NCBI GenBank assembly: GCA_016840025.1
Contig: JAEOTF010000136.1
Span: 1-49,705 of the forward strand
Origin: Candidatus Hodarchaeota archaeon
GTDB taxonomy: Archaea; Asgardarchaeota; Heimdallarchaeia; Hodarchaeales; YT1-039
DNA length: 49,705 nucleotides
Reading direction: 5' to 3'
In this document: in pieces, positions 1-8,662 of the stretch
How positions within the stretch are numbered: position 1 is the stretch's first letter
Layout: every line of letters starts with the position of its first letter
Notes under the pieces: model-generated
Told to the model about the DNA's origin: nothing
The model's input: only the letters and a program-made list of their open reading frames with translations
Database searches by the model: none
Made by a program: the position numbers and the translations under genes

Positions 1-2
1 TG

Positions 3-1571
3 CTTTATCTTGAACTCAAAGAGCTCGGACATGGGACAATGAACTTTTATCAGCTAATAAGCCATTGGGATGAATGGAGTGAAGCGATCCCAGAAAGTAA
101 AATTGTTTTGATTGGAATCCTTATCTTTGGTGGGGCTATTGGTAAGTCAGCTCAATTTCCATTACATGTTTGGCTCCCTGATGCGATGGCAGGTCCAACC
201 ACCGTAAGTGCTCTCATTCATAGTGCTGCTATGGTCAAAGTAGGAATCTATCTTATTGCTCGCTGTTTTTGGTTCTATGAAATTCCAAAAGCTGAAGACG
301 CACTTCTTTTTATTGCAGTCATAGGCGGAATAACTGCCATTATGTCGGCTACTATAGCCTTGGTCAATACAGATATCAAAGGGATTCTGGCTTATTCAAC
401 AATTAGTCAATTGGCTTACATGGTAATTGGGCTAGGTGTAGGAGGTATGGGAGTAGCCATGTTTCATCTGATGAATCATGCAGTTTTCAAAGCCCTTCTT
501 TTTCTCTCCGCAGGATCGGTTATTCACGCTATGCATACAAATGATATTCGGGAAATGGGTGGGCTAAAAAAATCAATGCCTATAACCTGGAAGGTCATGC
601 TGGTAGGTTGTTTAGGCCTATCGGGCATTATTCCCTTCAATGGTTTCTTTTCTAAGGACGCAATTATTCTAAAGGCATATCTTCAAGCAGAACATACAGG
701 AAATATTCTAAACTGGTTAGTATGGGGCTCTGCAGTAGCTACTGCTTTACTAACTGCATTTTATACGTTTAGAATGTTCTTCTTGGTCTTCACAGGAGAT
801 ATGCGAGATGAACATGCGCATCCCCATGAATCACCTAGAATAATGACCGTCCCATTAATGATCCTTGCCTCTTTGGTTGTCATCCTCGGTTTAATTGCAC
901 TCCCTGGATTTATATCAAACTTTTTCGGAGATTTTTGGAGTCTTGAATCTCATTTGCACGAATGGCTGCAAGGACATGAAAATGGGGTCCATGATATCAA
1001 ATTCTTGGGGATTGACGTACATCAATCAATGGCAATTTTCTCACTAGTCCTAGCATGTCTTGGCATACTTATAGCCTATTTATTCTATTTACCACCGAAA
1101 GGATCAACGATTTCTTTCCCCGAAGATGGCAATATTGCCATTACTTATTCCTCTGGAGCGATTCATTCATCTTTCACAGGAATTGCTTTTGGAATTGTAG
1201 CGGTTCCACCCTTTTCGTGGTATCAAAAAGTTCTTGAAAATGGCTATTACTTTGATGCATTGTATGAGGACTTTATTGTTAAACGGATTATCTATGAGGG
1301 GGTTGCTGTGCTCATGACAGTAATTGAAGGGATAATTGATTGGATTGTTAATATAATTGCTCGAGGAACAGTAGTGTTATCCTCTGCTTCCAGATGGTTT
1401 GATGATCACATCATAGATGGGGTTGTAAATGGTATCTCCCGTGTCATGATGGGGTTTGGAAGTTATCTGCGTCGAATTCATACTGGACTTATTGAAAACT
1501 ACGCCAATTATGCTCTTTTAGGGCTTATAATACTTATGTTAGTTGCTTTCTTAGAATCAGGATTTTTCTGA
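3..1571 (+). CDS. nuoL: NADH-quinone oxidoreductase subunit L (5'-truncated by window edge)
   Basis: Membrane antiporter-like proton-pumping subunit of complex I. The frame is open from the first bases, so the ATG at 39 is internal. It lies just before the GKSAQ-PLxxWLPDAMAGPT core, which sits near residue 230 in E. coli NuoL. Counting from that ATG, Lys36 (GKSAQ), His61 (ALIH) and the later IKGILAYST and GFFSKDAII motifs carry the lysines and histidine of the proton channel. The long C-terminal part after about residue 400, with a hydrophobic last helix, fits the NuoL lateral-helix extension. nuoM follows 6 bases later, so the two are co-transcribed. A hydrogenase or Mrp homologue is possible, but the long C-terminus and the L-M-N order favour NuoL. 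Confidence 0.93.
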   Translation, partial: LYLELKELGHGTMNFYQLISHWDEWSEAIPESKIVLIGILIFGGAIGKSAQFPLHVWLPDAMAGPTTVSALIHSAAMVKVGIYLIARCFWFYEIPKAEDALLFIAVIGGITAIMSATIALVNTDIKGILAYSTISQLAYMVIGLGVGGMGVAMFHLMNHAVFKALLFLSAGSVIHAMHTNDIREMGGLKKSMPITWKVMLVGCLGLSGIIPFNGFFSKDAIILKAYLQAEHTGNILNWLVWGSAVATALLTAFYTFRMFFLVFTGDMRDEHAHPHESPRIMTVPLMILASLVVILGLIALPGFISNFFGDFWSLESHLHEWLQGHENGVHDIKFLGIDVHQSMAIFSLVLACLGILIAYLFYLPPKGSTISFPEDGNIAITYSSGAIHSSFTGIAFGIVAVPPFSWYQKVLENGYYFDALYEDFIVKRIIYEGVAVLMTVIEGIIDWIVNIIARGTVVLSSASRWFDDHIIDGVVNGISRVMMGFGSYLRRIHTGLIENYANYALLGLIILMLVAFLESGFF

Positions 1572-1577
1572 ATTTGG

Positions 1578-3104
1578 ATGGTGTATGAAAGAATGAATTT
1601 CCCCATATTATCTCTGATCTTTTTGGTTCCAATCCTTGGTGCATTGCCGACCTACTTCGTAGGTAAGATCAAGGCTGATTATTCCAAATATTTTGCGCTT
1701 ATTATCGGCCTAATCGTAGCAGTTTTAGGATTTTATGCCTATTTCCTCTATGAAGGAGCAAACTTTCTCGATTCTTTGCCTTCCTTTTTAACAGAGACTC
1801 AGTCTGAAGGCGAGTTTAAACTAACTGAGACGGTTGAATGGATCCCTTTTGCAGGTATTAACTATATACTCGGAGTTGATGGACTCTCTCTTCCGCTCGT
1901 GATGCTGACTACATATGTTTCCCTCGCAGCTATTATCGCTTCTTGGGATATTAAGGAGCGAGTCCCCGCATATTTTGGTCTGATTCTAGTACTGCAAACG
2001 GGTATTACTGGAACTTTTATAGCTCTTGATTGGTTCCTATTCTATATTGCTTGGGAGTTAGTTCTAGTTCCTATGTTTTTCCTTATCGGTATCTGGGGTG
2101 GTCCAAATCGTGAGTATGCTGCTATGAAGCTTTTTATTTACACGCATGTTGCTTCACTATTCATTCTTCTAGGAATTATCGGACTCTATATAGAAGCTGG
2201 TCTAAACACATTTTCTATGATAGAAATGGCAGATCATTCTTTTGGTAACTCTGATGTAATCAAACTAATCTTTCTTGCCTTTCTCTTCGGTTTTATGGTA
2301 AAAGTTCCAAGTGTACCATTCCATACTTGGTTACCCGACGCCCATGTAGAGGCACCTACCCCAATCTCCATGATCTTGGCGGGGTTGCTCTTGAAAATGG
2401 GGGGGTACGGCATTCTGCGAATTAGTGGTTGGTACTTAACACAACCTCTAAACGATGATGTAATAAGATATGGAATCGCAGTAATAGGATTAATCTCCAT
2501 TGTTTATGGTGGACTAGTTGCTATGCGTCAAAGTGACCTGAAACGCTTGGTAGCGTACTCTTCTATTGCGCACATGGGATTTGTTCTGATTGGTGTTGCT
2601 TCTCAAACTCAGGAAGGGTTTGTAGGTGCAAATTACATGCAAATCGCACATGGTGTCATTTCCCCACTCCTCTTTTTCATATGCGGTGTGATTCTACATC
2701 ATGCACATACCCGTGAAATATCCGAGATCCGAGCAATAACCCACCAAATGCCTATCACAGTCGCAGTTTTGGTATTTGCGTCATTTGCCTCCGCAGGATT
2801 ACCAGGGCTTGCAGGTTTCATTGCTGAATTTGCTGTCTTGCTTGGAGTGCTTGACTGGGAACCTTGGGTTGCTGTTATTGCAGGTATAGGCATAATAATC
2901 ACGGCAGCATACTATTTATGGATGCTTCAGCGTGTGGTCTTTGGACAACTTAATCCTGACTTATCTGATGTTCACCGAGCGTACAAGGTCGAATGGATCC
3001 CCTTTGCGATGCTTATCATTGCCACAGTTGTACTTGGTCTATTCCCAAGTTGGATGATTGACATAATGAACTCAGCTGCAGAACATTTCGTTTCGCAGTT
3101 CTAG
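1578..3104 (+). CDS. nuoM: NADH-quinone oxidoreductase subunit M
   Basis: Second antiporter-like subunit of complex I, with about 14 predicted membrane helices over 508 residues, the usual NuoM length. Glu160 (in AWELVLVPMF), Lys242 (KVPSVPFHTWLPDAH), Lys273 (LLKMGGYG) and Lys322 (SDLKRLVAYSS) match the proton-path residues. The 31-residue gap between the first two lysines equals that between E. coli Lys234 and Lys265. Translation may start at 1578 or at the ATG at 1593, which a purine-rich GAAAGA precedes. The gene sits between nuoL and nuoN, and its stop overlaps the ribosome binding site of nuoN. Confidence 0.95.
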   Translation: MVYERMNFPILSLIFLVPILGALPTYFVGKIKADYSKYFALIIGLIVAVLGFYAYFLYEGANFLDSLPSFLTETQSEGEFKLTETVEWIPFAGINYILGVDGLSLPLVMLTTYVSLAAIIASWDIKERVPAYFGLILVLQTGITGTFIALDWFLFYIAWELVLVPMFFLIGIWGGPNREYAAMKLFIYTHVASLFILLGIIGLYIEAGLNTFSMIEMADHSFGNSDVIKLIFLAFLFGFMVKVPSVPFHTWLPDAHVEAPTPISMILAGLLLKMGGYGILRISGWYLTQPLNDDVIRYGIAVIGLISIVYGGLVAMRQSDLKRLVAYSSIAHMGFVLIGVASQTQEGFVGANYMQIAHGVISPLLFFICGVILHHAHTREISEIRAITHQMPITVAVLVFASFASAGLPGLAGFIAEFAVLLGVLDWEPWVAVIAGIGIIITAAYYLWMLQRVVFGQLNPDLSDVHRAYKVEWIPFAMLIIATVVLGLFPSWMIDIMNSAAEHFVSQF

Positions 3105-3110
3105 GAGGAG
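3103..3110 (+). promoter_or_regulatory. Ribosome binding site fixing the TTG start of nuoN
   Basis: AGGAGGAG lies six bases before the TTG at 3117 and overlaps the nuoM TAG stop at 3102-3104. It decides the non-ATG start and suggests coupled translation of nuoM and nuoN. Confidence 0.8.
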
Positions 3111-3116
3111 CCACTT

Positions 3117-4610
3117 TTGTCAGAGCTCATAGGTCTGATCCCTCTCGGATTGGTTCTAATAACTGCGATGTTTGCTACCTTAGTTGATCTTACCAAGAAA
3201 CGATGGTCTAGCTACCGTGAAGTAAGTTTACTAATTACTGTTGTTGGACTAATTCTAGCCCTTTATTTCACTCTAGTGGCCTTTACGGATTTTCAAGATT
3301 GGGGTGAACCACTATTCATTGGTAAAGGAGAAACTCGAACAACTTCGGTTCTTGCATTTGATGACTTCTCTCGGTTCTTTGCGATTGTATTTTTGGTTGT
3401 TGGTATCCTGGTAGCACTCAGCGCGTATCACTCATTAGAAGATTCAAGTAATCCTGGGGTTTTTTATGGCTTACTCCTTTTCTCCATTAGCGGTATGATG
3501 CTTGTTGCATCCTCAACAGATTTAATTACACTGCTTCTTTCTTGGGAATTAGGTAGTATTCCTTCCTATGCTATGGTTGCATTCAAAAAAGATTCAAAGG
3601 AGTCTAATGAGGCAGCAATGAAGTTTTTCTTCATGGGTGCATTCTCATCGGCTCTCACTCTCTTTGGGATGTCGCTCTTGTACGGCATAGCAGGCAGTAC
3701 GAATCTCTATGTGATTATAGAAGTATTAACAGAAAATCAAAGTGATGTAGATCCGCTTTCGTTTGTCGCCCTTGCTTTCATTGCTGGTGGATTTGGCTAT
3801 AAAATGGCGCTCGTACCATTCCATCATTGGGCACCAGATGTTTATCAAGGTTCAAACACAGTAGTCACCGCATTTCTTTCTGCCGGATCTAAGAAAATGG
3901 GTTTTGCTGCTCTTCTTAGAATGATGGTAATAGCAATGCCAGTTCTTAATACTACATGGAGTATGATGTTTGCTGTCCTTGCAGTACTTACAATGACTCT
4001 TGGAAATGTAGTAGCCCTCGTACAAGAAGATATCAAACGCATGTTGGCTTACTCAAGCATCGCTCATGCAGGATATATCATGATCGCATTAGCAGTAGTT
4101 TCTTCTGGTGAAAATGCTACTCATCCCGATTGGGCTTATGTTGGTGCTTTGATGCATGTCTTGATTCATGCCCTTATGAAACTCGTAGCTTTTCTCACAG
4201 TGGCTGCAATAGCAGGTGAAGCTCTATCACAAAAGATATCCGATTTTGCCGGATTATCAAAGAATCATCCTGCGGTAGCATTTGGACTAACTCTAAGTTT
4301 CTTCAGTCTTATGGGTATTCCTCCCCTTGGAGGATTCATCTCGAAATTTTATCTCTTCTATAGTGCCGTTGACGCAGGTTTGGGTCTATTGGCAATTATA
4401 GCCATTCTAAACTCGGCTATTTCGGTCTTTTACTATGCGAGAGTTATTAAATTAATGTATTGGAAGGAACCTGCTGAAGATGCAATTGTTAGATCCATTT
4501 CTTGGACTTATGGTCTTCCTTTGTTGTTTGGAACACTTGCAATAGTGGTCATTGGACTTTATCCCCAACCATTAATTGATATTATTCTGGAAGCAATTGT
4601 TGGACTCTAA
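3117..4610 (+). CDS. nuoN: NADH-quinone oxidoreductase subunit N
   Basis: Third antiporter-like subunit of complex I, 497 residues with about 14 membrane helices. Glu144 (LLSWELGSIPSYAM), Lys229 (GYKMALVPFHHWAPD) and the lysine pair at 259-260 (AGSKKMGF) correspond to the channel residues. PPLGGFISKFYLF near residue 405 is a family signature. The start is TTG, supported by a strong AGGAGGAG six bases upstream that overlaps the nuoM stop. The L-M-N order is the usual end of a complex I operon. Genes for the hydrophilic arm are not adjacent here; only a NuoC-like gene occurs, some 39 kb away. Confidence 0.94.
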   Translation: MSELIGLIPLGLVLITAMFATLVDLTKKRWSSYREVSLLITVVGLILALYFTLVAFTDFQDWGEPLFIGKGETRTTSVLAFDDFSRFFAIVFLVVGILVALSAYHSLEDSSNPGVFYGLLLFSISGMMLVASSTDLITLLLSWELGSIPSYAMVAFKKDSKESNEAAMKFFFMGAFSSALTLFGMSLLYGIAGSTNLYVIIEVLTENQSDVDPLSFVALAFIAGGFGYKMALVPFHHWAPDVYQGSNTVVTAFLSAGSKKMGFAALLRMMVIAMPVLNTTWSMMFAVLAVLTMTLGNVVALVQEDIKRMLAYSSIAHAGYIMIALAVVSSGENATHPDWAYVGALMHVLIHALMKLVAFLTVAAIAGEALSQKISDFAGLSKNHPAVAFGLTLSFFSLMGIPPLGGFISKFYLFYSAVDAGLGLLAIIAILNSAISVFYYARVIKLMYWKEPAEDAIVRSISWTYGLPLLFGTLAIVVIGLYPQPLIDIILEAIVGL

Positions 4611-4621
4611 ATAGCTAAAAT

Positions 4622-4638
4622 GGGTGGTCAATCCACCT
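4622..4638 (+). terminator. Hairpin after nuoN
   Basis: GGTGG at 4623-4627 and CCACC at 4633-4637 form a perfect stem around TCAAT, extended by a G-T pair. It lies 12 bases after the nuoN stop. No strong T-run follows, so it may be an attenuating or processing hairpin rather than a full terminator. Confidence 0.35.
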
Positions 4639-4658
4639 ATATACACCATCCTAAGATC

Positions 4659-4716
4659 AGAAACACTATTTGATGGGAAAAAATCTCCCAGAAGAAATTT
4701 TAAGAAACACTATTTG
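4659..4716 (+). repeat. 14-base direct repeat upstream of the MenA-like gene
   Basis: AGAAACACTATTTG occurs at 4659-4672 and again at 4703-4716, with start points 44 bases apart, in the 149-base gap before the UbiA-family gene. This could be a paired regulator site or a chance small duplication. Confidence 0.4.
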
Positions 4717-4759
4717 CCACTTTTACGAATACTAGGATTCAAAAGGAGAAACCTATCCC

Positions 4760-5704
4760 TTGCGATACTCATTAGACACGTATCTTGCAGTCACTCGACC
4801 TCAATTCTTCACTGCAACGCTGGTACCTTTGTTACTTGGAACGTCCATCGCTTTTTATGAAGATTATTTTAAAATTGAGATGTTCATTCTTGTTCTTGCT
4901 GCAGGACTTAGTGTTCATGCAGGTACGAATCTTATCAACGATTATTATGATTTTGCTAATGGTAAAGGATCAGATGTCATCAAATTGAGAGATTTTGTAC
5001 AAGATACGAATAAGTTTAGCGGAGGATCGCCTTTTCTAAAGATGGAGATGGTGTCTCCTAAATTTATCAAATGGTACGCATGGTTTTTTTTCTTTTTATT
5101 CATGATACTATCTATTCTTCTAACCTTACTCTCGGGGTGGCTTCTATTAGCCCTGGCAATATTTGCTTTTCTTTCTGGCTGGTTATATAGTCAACCACCT
5201 GTTTCACTACATAGTAGAAGAATAGGAGAGCCATTGATCGGGATTAATTTTGGTCCTGTAGGTGTACTCGGAGCTTATTATGTACAAAATCCTGTAGTTA
5301 ATATTGACAATTTCATAGCACCGTTAATTGCTTCAGTTCCTGTTGGTATGTTAATTTTCACCTTGGTATGGATCAATGAAGTTCCAGATGCAGGGGCAGA
5401 TGAGCAAGCGGGGAAATTAACTTTAGTGGTTAGAATGGGTCGAAAGAAAGCGGTAAGTCTTTTACCCGCCCAATTTTTGATAGCTTACGCTTGGATTGTC
5501 CTGTTTGTTTACCTTGGAACTTTACCTTATACTACACTAATAGCATTGATCACTTTCCCTCTCCTTCCTAAGATCAGTTCAACTTCCATGCATAACTACG
5601 ATGAAGGACAAAAATTAGAACCAGCTAATGCGATGACACTAGTTGTACATGTGGTAACAGGAGTTCTCATGAGCTGCGGCTATTTGTTCGTAGCAATACC
5701 TTAA
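4760..5704 (+). CDS. menA: UbiA-family prenyltransferase, MenA-like
   Basis: Membrane prenyltransferase that would join an isoprenoid diphosphate to an aromatic ring; a MenA (1,4-dihydroxy-2-naphthoate) role is most likely. It has 314 residues and about eight membrane helices. The first Asp-rich motif is N60-D61-x2-D64 (NLINDYYDFANG). The second is D210-x3-D214 followed by GK and VVRMGR, the arrangement seen in MenA rather than haem- or chlorophyll-type enzymes. The start is TTG, with AAAAGGAGA at 4741-4749 upstream. It lies just after the complex I genes, so it probably supplies their quinone. Homologues making archaeal lipids or other quinones cannot be excluded by sequence alone. Confidence 0.82.
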   Translation: MRYSLDTYLAVTRPQFFTATLVPLLLGTSIAFYEDYFKIEMFILVLAAGLSVHAGTNLINDYYDFANGKGSDVIKLRDFVQDTNKFSGGSPFLKMEMVSPKFIKWYAWFFFFLFMILSILLTLLSGWLLLALAIFAFLSGWLYSQPPVSLHSRRIGEPLIGINFGPVGVLGAYYVQNPVVNIDNFIAPLIASVPVGMLIFTLVWINEVPDAGADEQAGKLTLVVRMGRKKAVSLLPAQFLIAYAWIVLFVYLGTLPYTTLIALITFPLLPKISSTSMHNYDEGQKLEPANAMTLVVHVVTGVLMSCGYLFVAIP

Positions 5705-5749
5705 TGATTCTGAGTCTTTTTCTAATCCTGGTTTTTCGAGATATATGAA

Positions 5750-6979
5750 TCACAAGCGAAAAATAAGATTAACTAATGGTGTAAACGGAAGTCCCCATCT
5801 CATTCGCCAATTTAGACGTCCAATTGCGAAAGTTTGTAGATCAGATTGTTTTAGTCTACGAAAATACCAGCTCATACGTTTATCGCTACTTTGAATTTTA
5901 TCAAAATATCCTCGTAGTTTTCTCGATCTTTTCAAAACTTCCATCAAATCATGACGCCAGATTCCTTCAAAATCTCTCAAAGGACGATTTCCTGCAAGAT
6001 GATCAACAAGAATAGGAGCTAGACGATTTCCCAAGACCATAGAAGGTGGAATTCCCGCTCCGACTGCCCCAACCGTTTGAGAAGCTGCATTGCCTATTAA
6101 AACTGCATTTTGTTTGACTGTCTTTTGAAGTGGATAAGCAACAGGTACCCGAGTAGCATACGTTTTTTGAATCGTTGCACCGCGTAGATTAGGACTAGAA
6201 TGCGGATGAGTAGTGATAAAACAGTCTAATGCTCTACTAAGCGTTGTTCCGCATTTCCTTAAATCCCGGATACCGATCCCTACGTTGGCAGCACGAGGTC
6301 CTTTGGGGATTATCCATGCAAAAGCTCCTGGAGCAATTTTTTGACCGAAATACATACCTACCTCTGAAGCGTCATAATGCTCAAGATTGCTCAGTAGATG
6401 TTCACGACAATTGACATAATCACCTGCATCTCGATATAGTACTTCTTTTCCCCATAGATAACGCCGTACTTGAGAATTTGTACCATCTGCTCCAACAACA
6501 ACCTTAGGATTTAAGATCTTAGATCCTTCAGGGGTTGAAATGTGCCATCCTGCATCTGAGAATCGTTTAAGTGATGTTTCTCTTAATACAGTAATATTAC
6601 TCAATTTTTCAGCTTGTTTTATGCAATCCTGTAACCACAGGTCTCGATGAATGGTTGCACCATCAAATGGAACAGATGTAGATTCCCCTGTTGGTGAAAT
6701 GAAGGTTAAATGTCTGGTTCGATGAGCAAGAAATTCTTCTTCAAACCGAAACAATGTCCTTGCGTCAGTTACATTAGGGAACATTTCTGCCAATGTATCT
6801 GGAGAGGGAATAAACTCCCCACAATTTACAGGAATGCCGATTTTAGCACGTCTATCTAGTGCAATAATGTTAAATGATTGACTTTGGGGATTATTCGCTA
6901 GAGCTTTGAGTGTAGAAGCACCTGCAGGGCCTAGTCCTGCAATAAAGATATCAACGGATTCAATGATTTCGTTTGGCAG
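5750..6979 (-). CDS. Geranylgeranyl-reductase-family FAD oxidoreductase; 5' end disturbed
   Basis: FAD-dependent enzyme that saturates isoprenoid double bonds in lipids or quinones. The frame contains DIFIAGLGPAGAS (dinucleotide fold), PVNCGEF, VVGADGTNS, a PKGPRAANVGIG stretch and GNAASQTVGAVGAGIPP, the usual order of the family. The first ATG/GTG/TTG in frame is TTG at 6791-6793, but using it would delete the FAD-binding GxGxxG, which is encoded upstream to about 6950. Upstream there is only CTG at 6977-6979 before a stop at 6983-6985. An ATG at 6993-6995 would join after removal of one base, for example in an AAA run. The true protein is about 409 residues or slightly more. It is convergent with the MenA-like gene, so quinone side-chain reduction is an attractive role; archaeal lipid saturation is the alternative. 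Confidence 0.78.
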   Translation of the reverse strand: MPNEIIESVDIFIAGLGPAGASTLKALANNPQSQSFNIIALDRRAKIGIPVNCGEFIPSPDTLAEMFPNVTDARTLFRFEEEFLAHRTRHLTFISPTGESTSVPFDGATIHRDLWLQDCIKQAEKLSNITVLRETSLKRFSDAGWHISTPEGSKILNPKVVVGADGTNSQVRRYLWGKEVLYRDAGDYVNCREHLLSNLEHYDASEVGMYFGQKIAPGAFAWIIPKGPRAANVGIGIRDLRKCGTTLSRALDCFITTHPHSSPNLRGATIQKTYATRVPVAYPLQKTVKQNAVLIGNAASQTVGAVGAGIPPSMVLGNRLAPILVDHLAGNRPLRDFEGIWRHDLMEVLKRSRKLRGYFDKIQSSDKRMSWYFRRLKQSDLQTFAIGRLNWRMRWGLPFTPLVNLIFRL

Positions 6980-7057
6980 ATATTATACACTCCATTTAGG
7001 ATATGAAGCGATATCTGATTATAACTTAATTATTTCGATCAATTAAAATTCAAGATT

Positions 7058-7462
7058 TTAGAAGAAAGCATTCTCCCACAGTGTAGGATCTTCTAAAAAT
7101 TTACCTAACTTACTATTCATATCTTTTAGCACTTGATGCAAACGAGTCATGATCTCCGAGATACTTGTTGCTTTGTATTCATATCGATAGGGACGTTGAG
7201 TTTTATCCCCTTTGACTTTCTGTCGGTTGGCCAAGCCTAGAGCAATTAGTCTACGTAGTAACCGTTGAGCACTACTAGGACTTAAATGGACAAATTCAGC
7301 ATATTTCTCAGCAGGCACCCAACCATCATCTCTTAGCCTTAATAGAGTCATGAATGCATTTAAATCTGTTGAACTTAATCCATAAAAGCATCTGAGGACA
7401 TCTCGAGGAGTGCAATCTGCTCGGTAAACTAATTTAACTATTGGTAAATGTTCTTCTGTCAT
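7058..7462 (-). CDS. Winged-helix transcriptional regulator
   Basis: Small DNA-binding protein of 134 residues. The middle (about 40-90) reads as a winged helix, with recognition-helix-like LSPSSAQRLLRRLIALGL followed by a basic wing. The C-terminal third is helical and probably dimerises. Cys17 and Cys25 in the N-terminal segment could be redox or sulfane sensors, which is inference. The ATG at 7460-7462 is chosen over an upstream in-frame codon at 7489 because AGAGGA sits about six bases before it. It faces away from the DsrE/TusA/Hdr cluster across a 154-base AT-rich gap, so it is the natural candidate regulator of that cluster. It resembles TrmB/MarR-type archaeal regulators but was not assigned to a named family. 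Confidence 0.72.
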   Translation of the reverse strand: MTEEHLPIVKLVYRADCTPRDVLRCFYGLSSTDLNAFMTLLRLRDDGWVPAEKYAEFVHLSPSSAQRLLRRLIALGLANRQKVKGDKTQRPYRYEYKATSISEIMTRLHQVLKDMNSKLGKFLEDPTLWENAFF

Positions 7463-7616
7463 TTTTTGTCCTCTACTCGTCCAAATCACTTATTCTTCAT
7501 ATTATAAGTTTATCGGTATTGCTTAGATTATCAGTAATATTAATAAAGTTAATTTAATCAATAAAATAAAATACGTTTTAAAAAATTTTTGCATTAATTA
7601 GAACGGAAGTGAACTT
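7463..7616. promoter_or_regulatory. Divergent promoter region between regulator and sulfur/Hdr cluster
   Basis: Very AT-rich gap between divergent starts at 7462 and 7617. It contains several TATA-like stretches, for example around 7565-7590, and GGAAGTGA as ribosome binding site for the gene at 7617. Partly palindromic AT sequence between 7505 and 7545 could hold the operator of the neighbouring regulator. No precise site can be assigned by eye. Confidence 0.45.
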
Positions 7617-8000
7617 ATGCCTGATATTGTAGCTACAGAAATTGCGAGTATCTTGAGCGTGTTTATTGTAGCGTTCGGACTGACTTCTTTATTTACGGGT
7701 ATGTTTGAGATGATGCGAAGTGGCTTTAGTTTGACTTTACATGTTATTCTGAATGCCATTGCAACATTGGGTGGAGTTATGGTTTGGTGGACGAGATTCT
7801 TCGCTCCCGAACTTTTCTACAGCGCTGTACTCTTCACAGTGGTTTTCACTGTTTTAGCTTTTATTATGTGGGCGCGTGTTTTTGTTTGGGGACAATTGAT
7901 AATCTTCCGAACAATGCAATTCTCCTCAATTCACATGCCTCACTTTACCCATCTCCTAATATTCCTGATTCTTAGCATTTCTGCGTTATTTGTGTTTTAA
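7617..8000 (+). CDS. Small membrane protein of the sulfur/Hdr cluster
   Basis: 127-residue protein with about four hydrophobic helices (roughly 8-28, 38-58, 66-92 and 107-127) and few charged residues. I do not recognise a family. GGAAGTGA lies about seven bases before the ATG. The next gene follows after 13 bases, so it is probably the first gene of the DsrE-TusA-DsrM-DsrK operon. It may anchor the complex or move a sulfur compound across the membrane; both are guesses from context. Confidence 0.72.
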   Translation: MPDIVATEIASILSVFIVAFGLTSLFTGMFEMMRSGFSLTLHVILNAIATLGGVMVWWTRFFAPELFYSAVLFTVVFTVLAFIMWARVFVWGQLIIFRTMQFSSIHMPHFTHLLIFLILSISALFVF

Positions 8001-8013
8001 AAAGGTGATATTA

Positions 8014-8385
8014 ATGACAGAAAAAACGAAATCAATCCTTCTTGTTGGTACTCAAGGGCCAGAAGCTGCTGAAAGGTGTTATGCACCTTTTACGATCGGT
8101 GCTACCGCACAAGTGTCAGATGTTCAAGCGAACATATTTTTGATGATGGATGCAGTTGTCCTAGCGATGAAAGGAGCGGCTAAAAAGGTAAGTGCTCCGG
8201 GCTTTCCTCCACTTCAAGAACTTATGCAAGACTTTATAGAGGAAGGTGGCAAGATTTATGTCTGCAGCAATTCACAAGAATTTCGAAAGATCAATCCAAA
8301 GAAATTAGTAGAAGGTAGCGAAATTGCAGGAGCAGCGGCTCTTGTGGATATGATTCTTGATCATGACAGAACGGTTTGGCTTTAA
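8014..8385 (+). CDS. DsrE-family sulfur-relay protein
   Basis: Small soluble protein of the DsrE/DsrF-like fold, 123 residues. KSILLVGTQGPEAAERCYAPF is the first strand and loop. Cys84 in KIYVCSNS sits at the position of the conserved persulfide-carrying cysteine of this superfamily, and Cys22 is a second candidate. The ATG at 8014 is preferred over an in-frame upstream codon at 7990 because AAGGTGA lies five to six bases before it. It is directly followed by tusA, the usual partner in sulfur transfer. The precise subtype (DsrE1, DsrE2 or DsrE3) cannot be settled here. Confidence 0.83.
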   Translation: MTEKTKSILLVGTQGPEAAERCYAPFTIGATAQVSDVQANIFLMMDAVVLAMKGAAKKVSAPGFPPLQELMQDFIEEGGKIYVCSNSQEFRKINPKKLVEGSEIAGAAALVDMILDHDRTVWL

Positions 8386-8399
8386 ATAGGTGAAAAACT

Positions 8400-8633
8400 A
8401 TGACTGAAGTTTTGAAAGCAACAGAATCATTGGATGTCAGAGGATTACGTTGTCCAAAACCGATTTTAAAGGTAGGAAAGGCAGCAAAGAAAATGGAAAA
8501 AGGTACAATTGTTGAAGTAATTGCGACTGATCCAGGAACAATTACAGATATTCCAGCCTGGGCTAAACGGAAAGGTGCGGAAGTTCTCCAGGTTGATGAA
8601 GGAAAAGAAATCAAATTCCTCATCCGTATTTAA
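8400..8633 (+). CDS. tusA: TusA-family sulfur carrier protein
   Basis: 77-residue sulfurtransferase carrier. LDVRGLRCPKPILK contains the CPxP motif with the active cysteine at Cys18, and the strand-helix pattern of the SirA/TusA fold covers the whole chain. AGGTGA at 8388-8393 is the ribosome binding site. It sits between the DsrE-like gene and the DsrM/DsrK-like genes. This arrangement suggests delivery of protein-bound persulfide to the Hdr-type electron-transfer proteins rather than only tRNA thiolation. Confidence 0.92.
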   Translation: MTEVLKATESLDVRGLRCPKPILKVGKAAKKMEKGTIVEVIATDPGTITDIPAWAKRKGAEVLQVDEGKEIKFLIRI

Positions 8634-8662
8634 TTTTCGCATTCATTTAGAGATGAACTAAG

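Noticed and set aside
4624..4860. 78-codon plus-strand frame before and into the MenA-like gene
   Set aside because: It overlaps the well-supported UbiA-family start in another frame and shows no ribosome binding site or recognisable fold.
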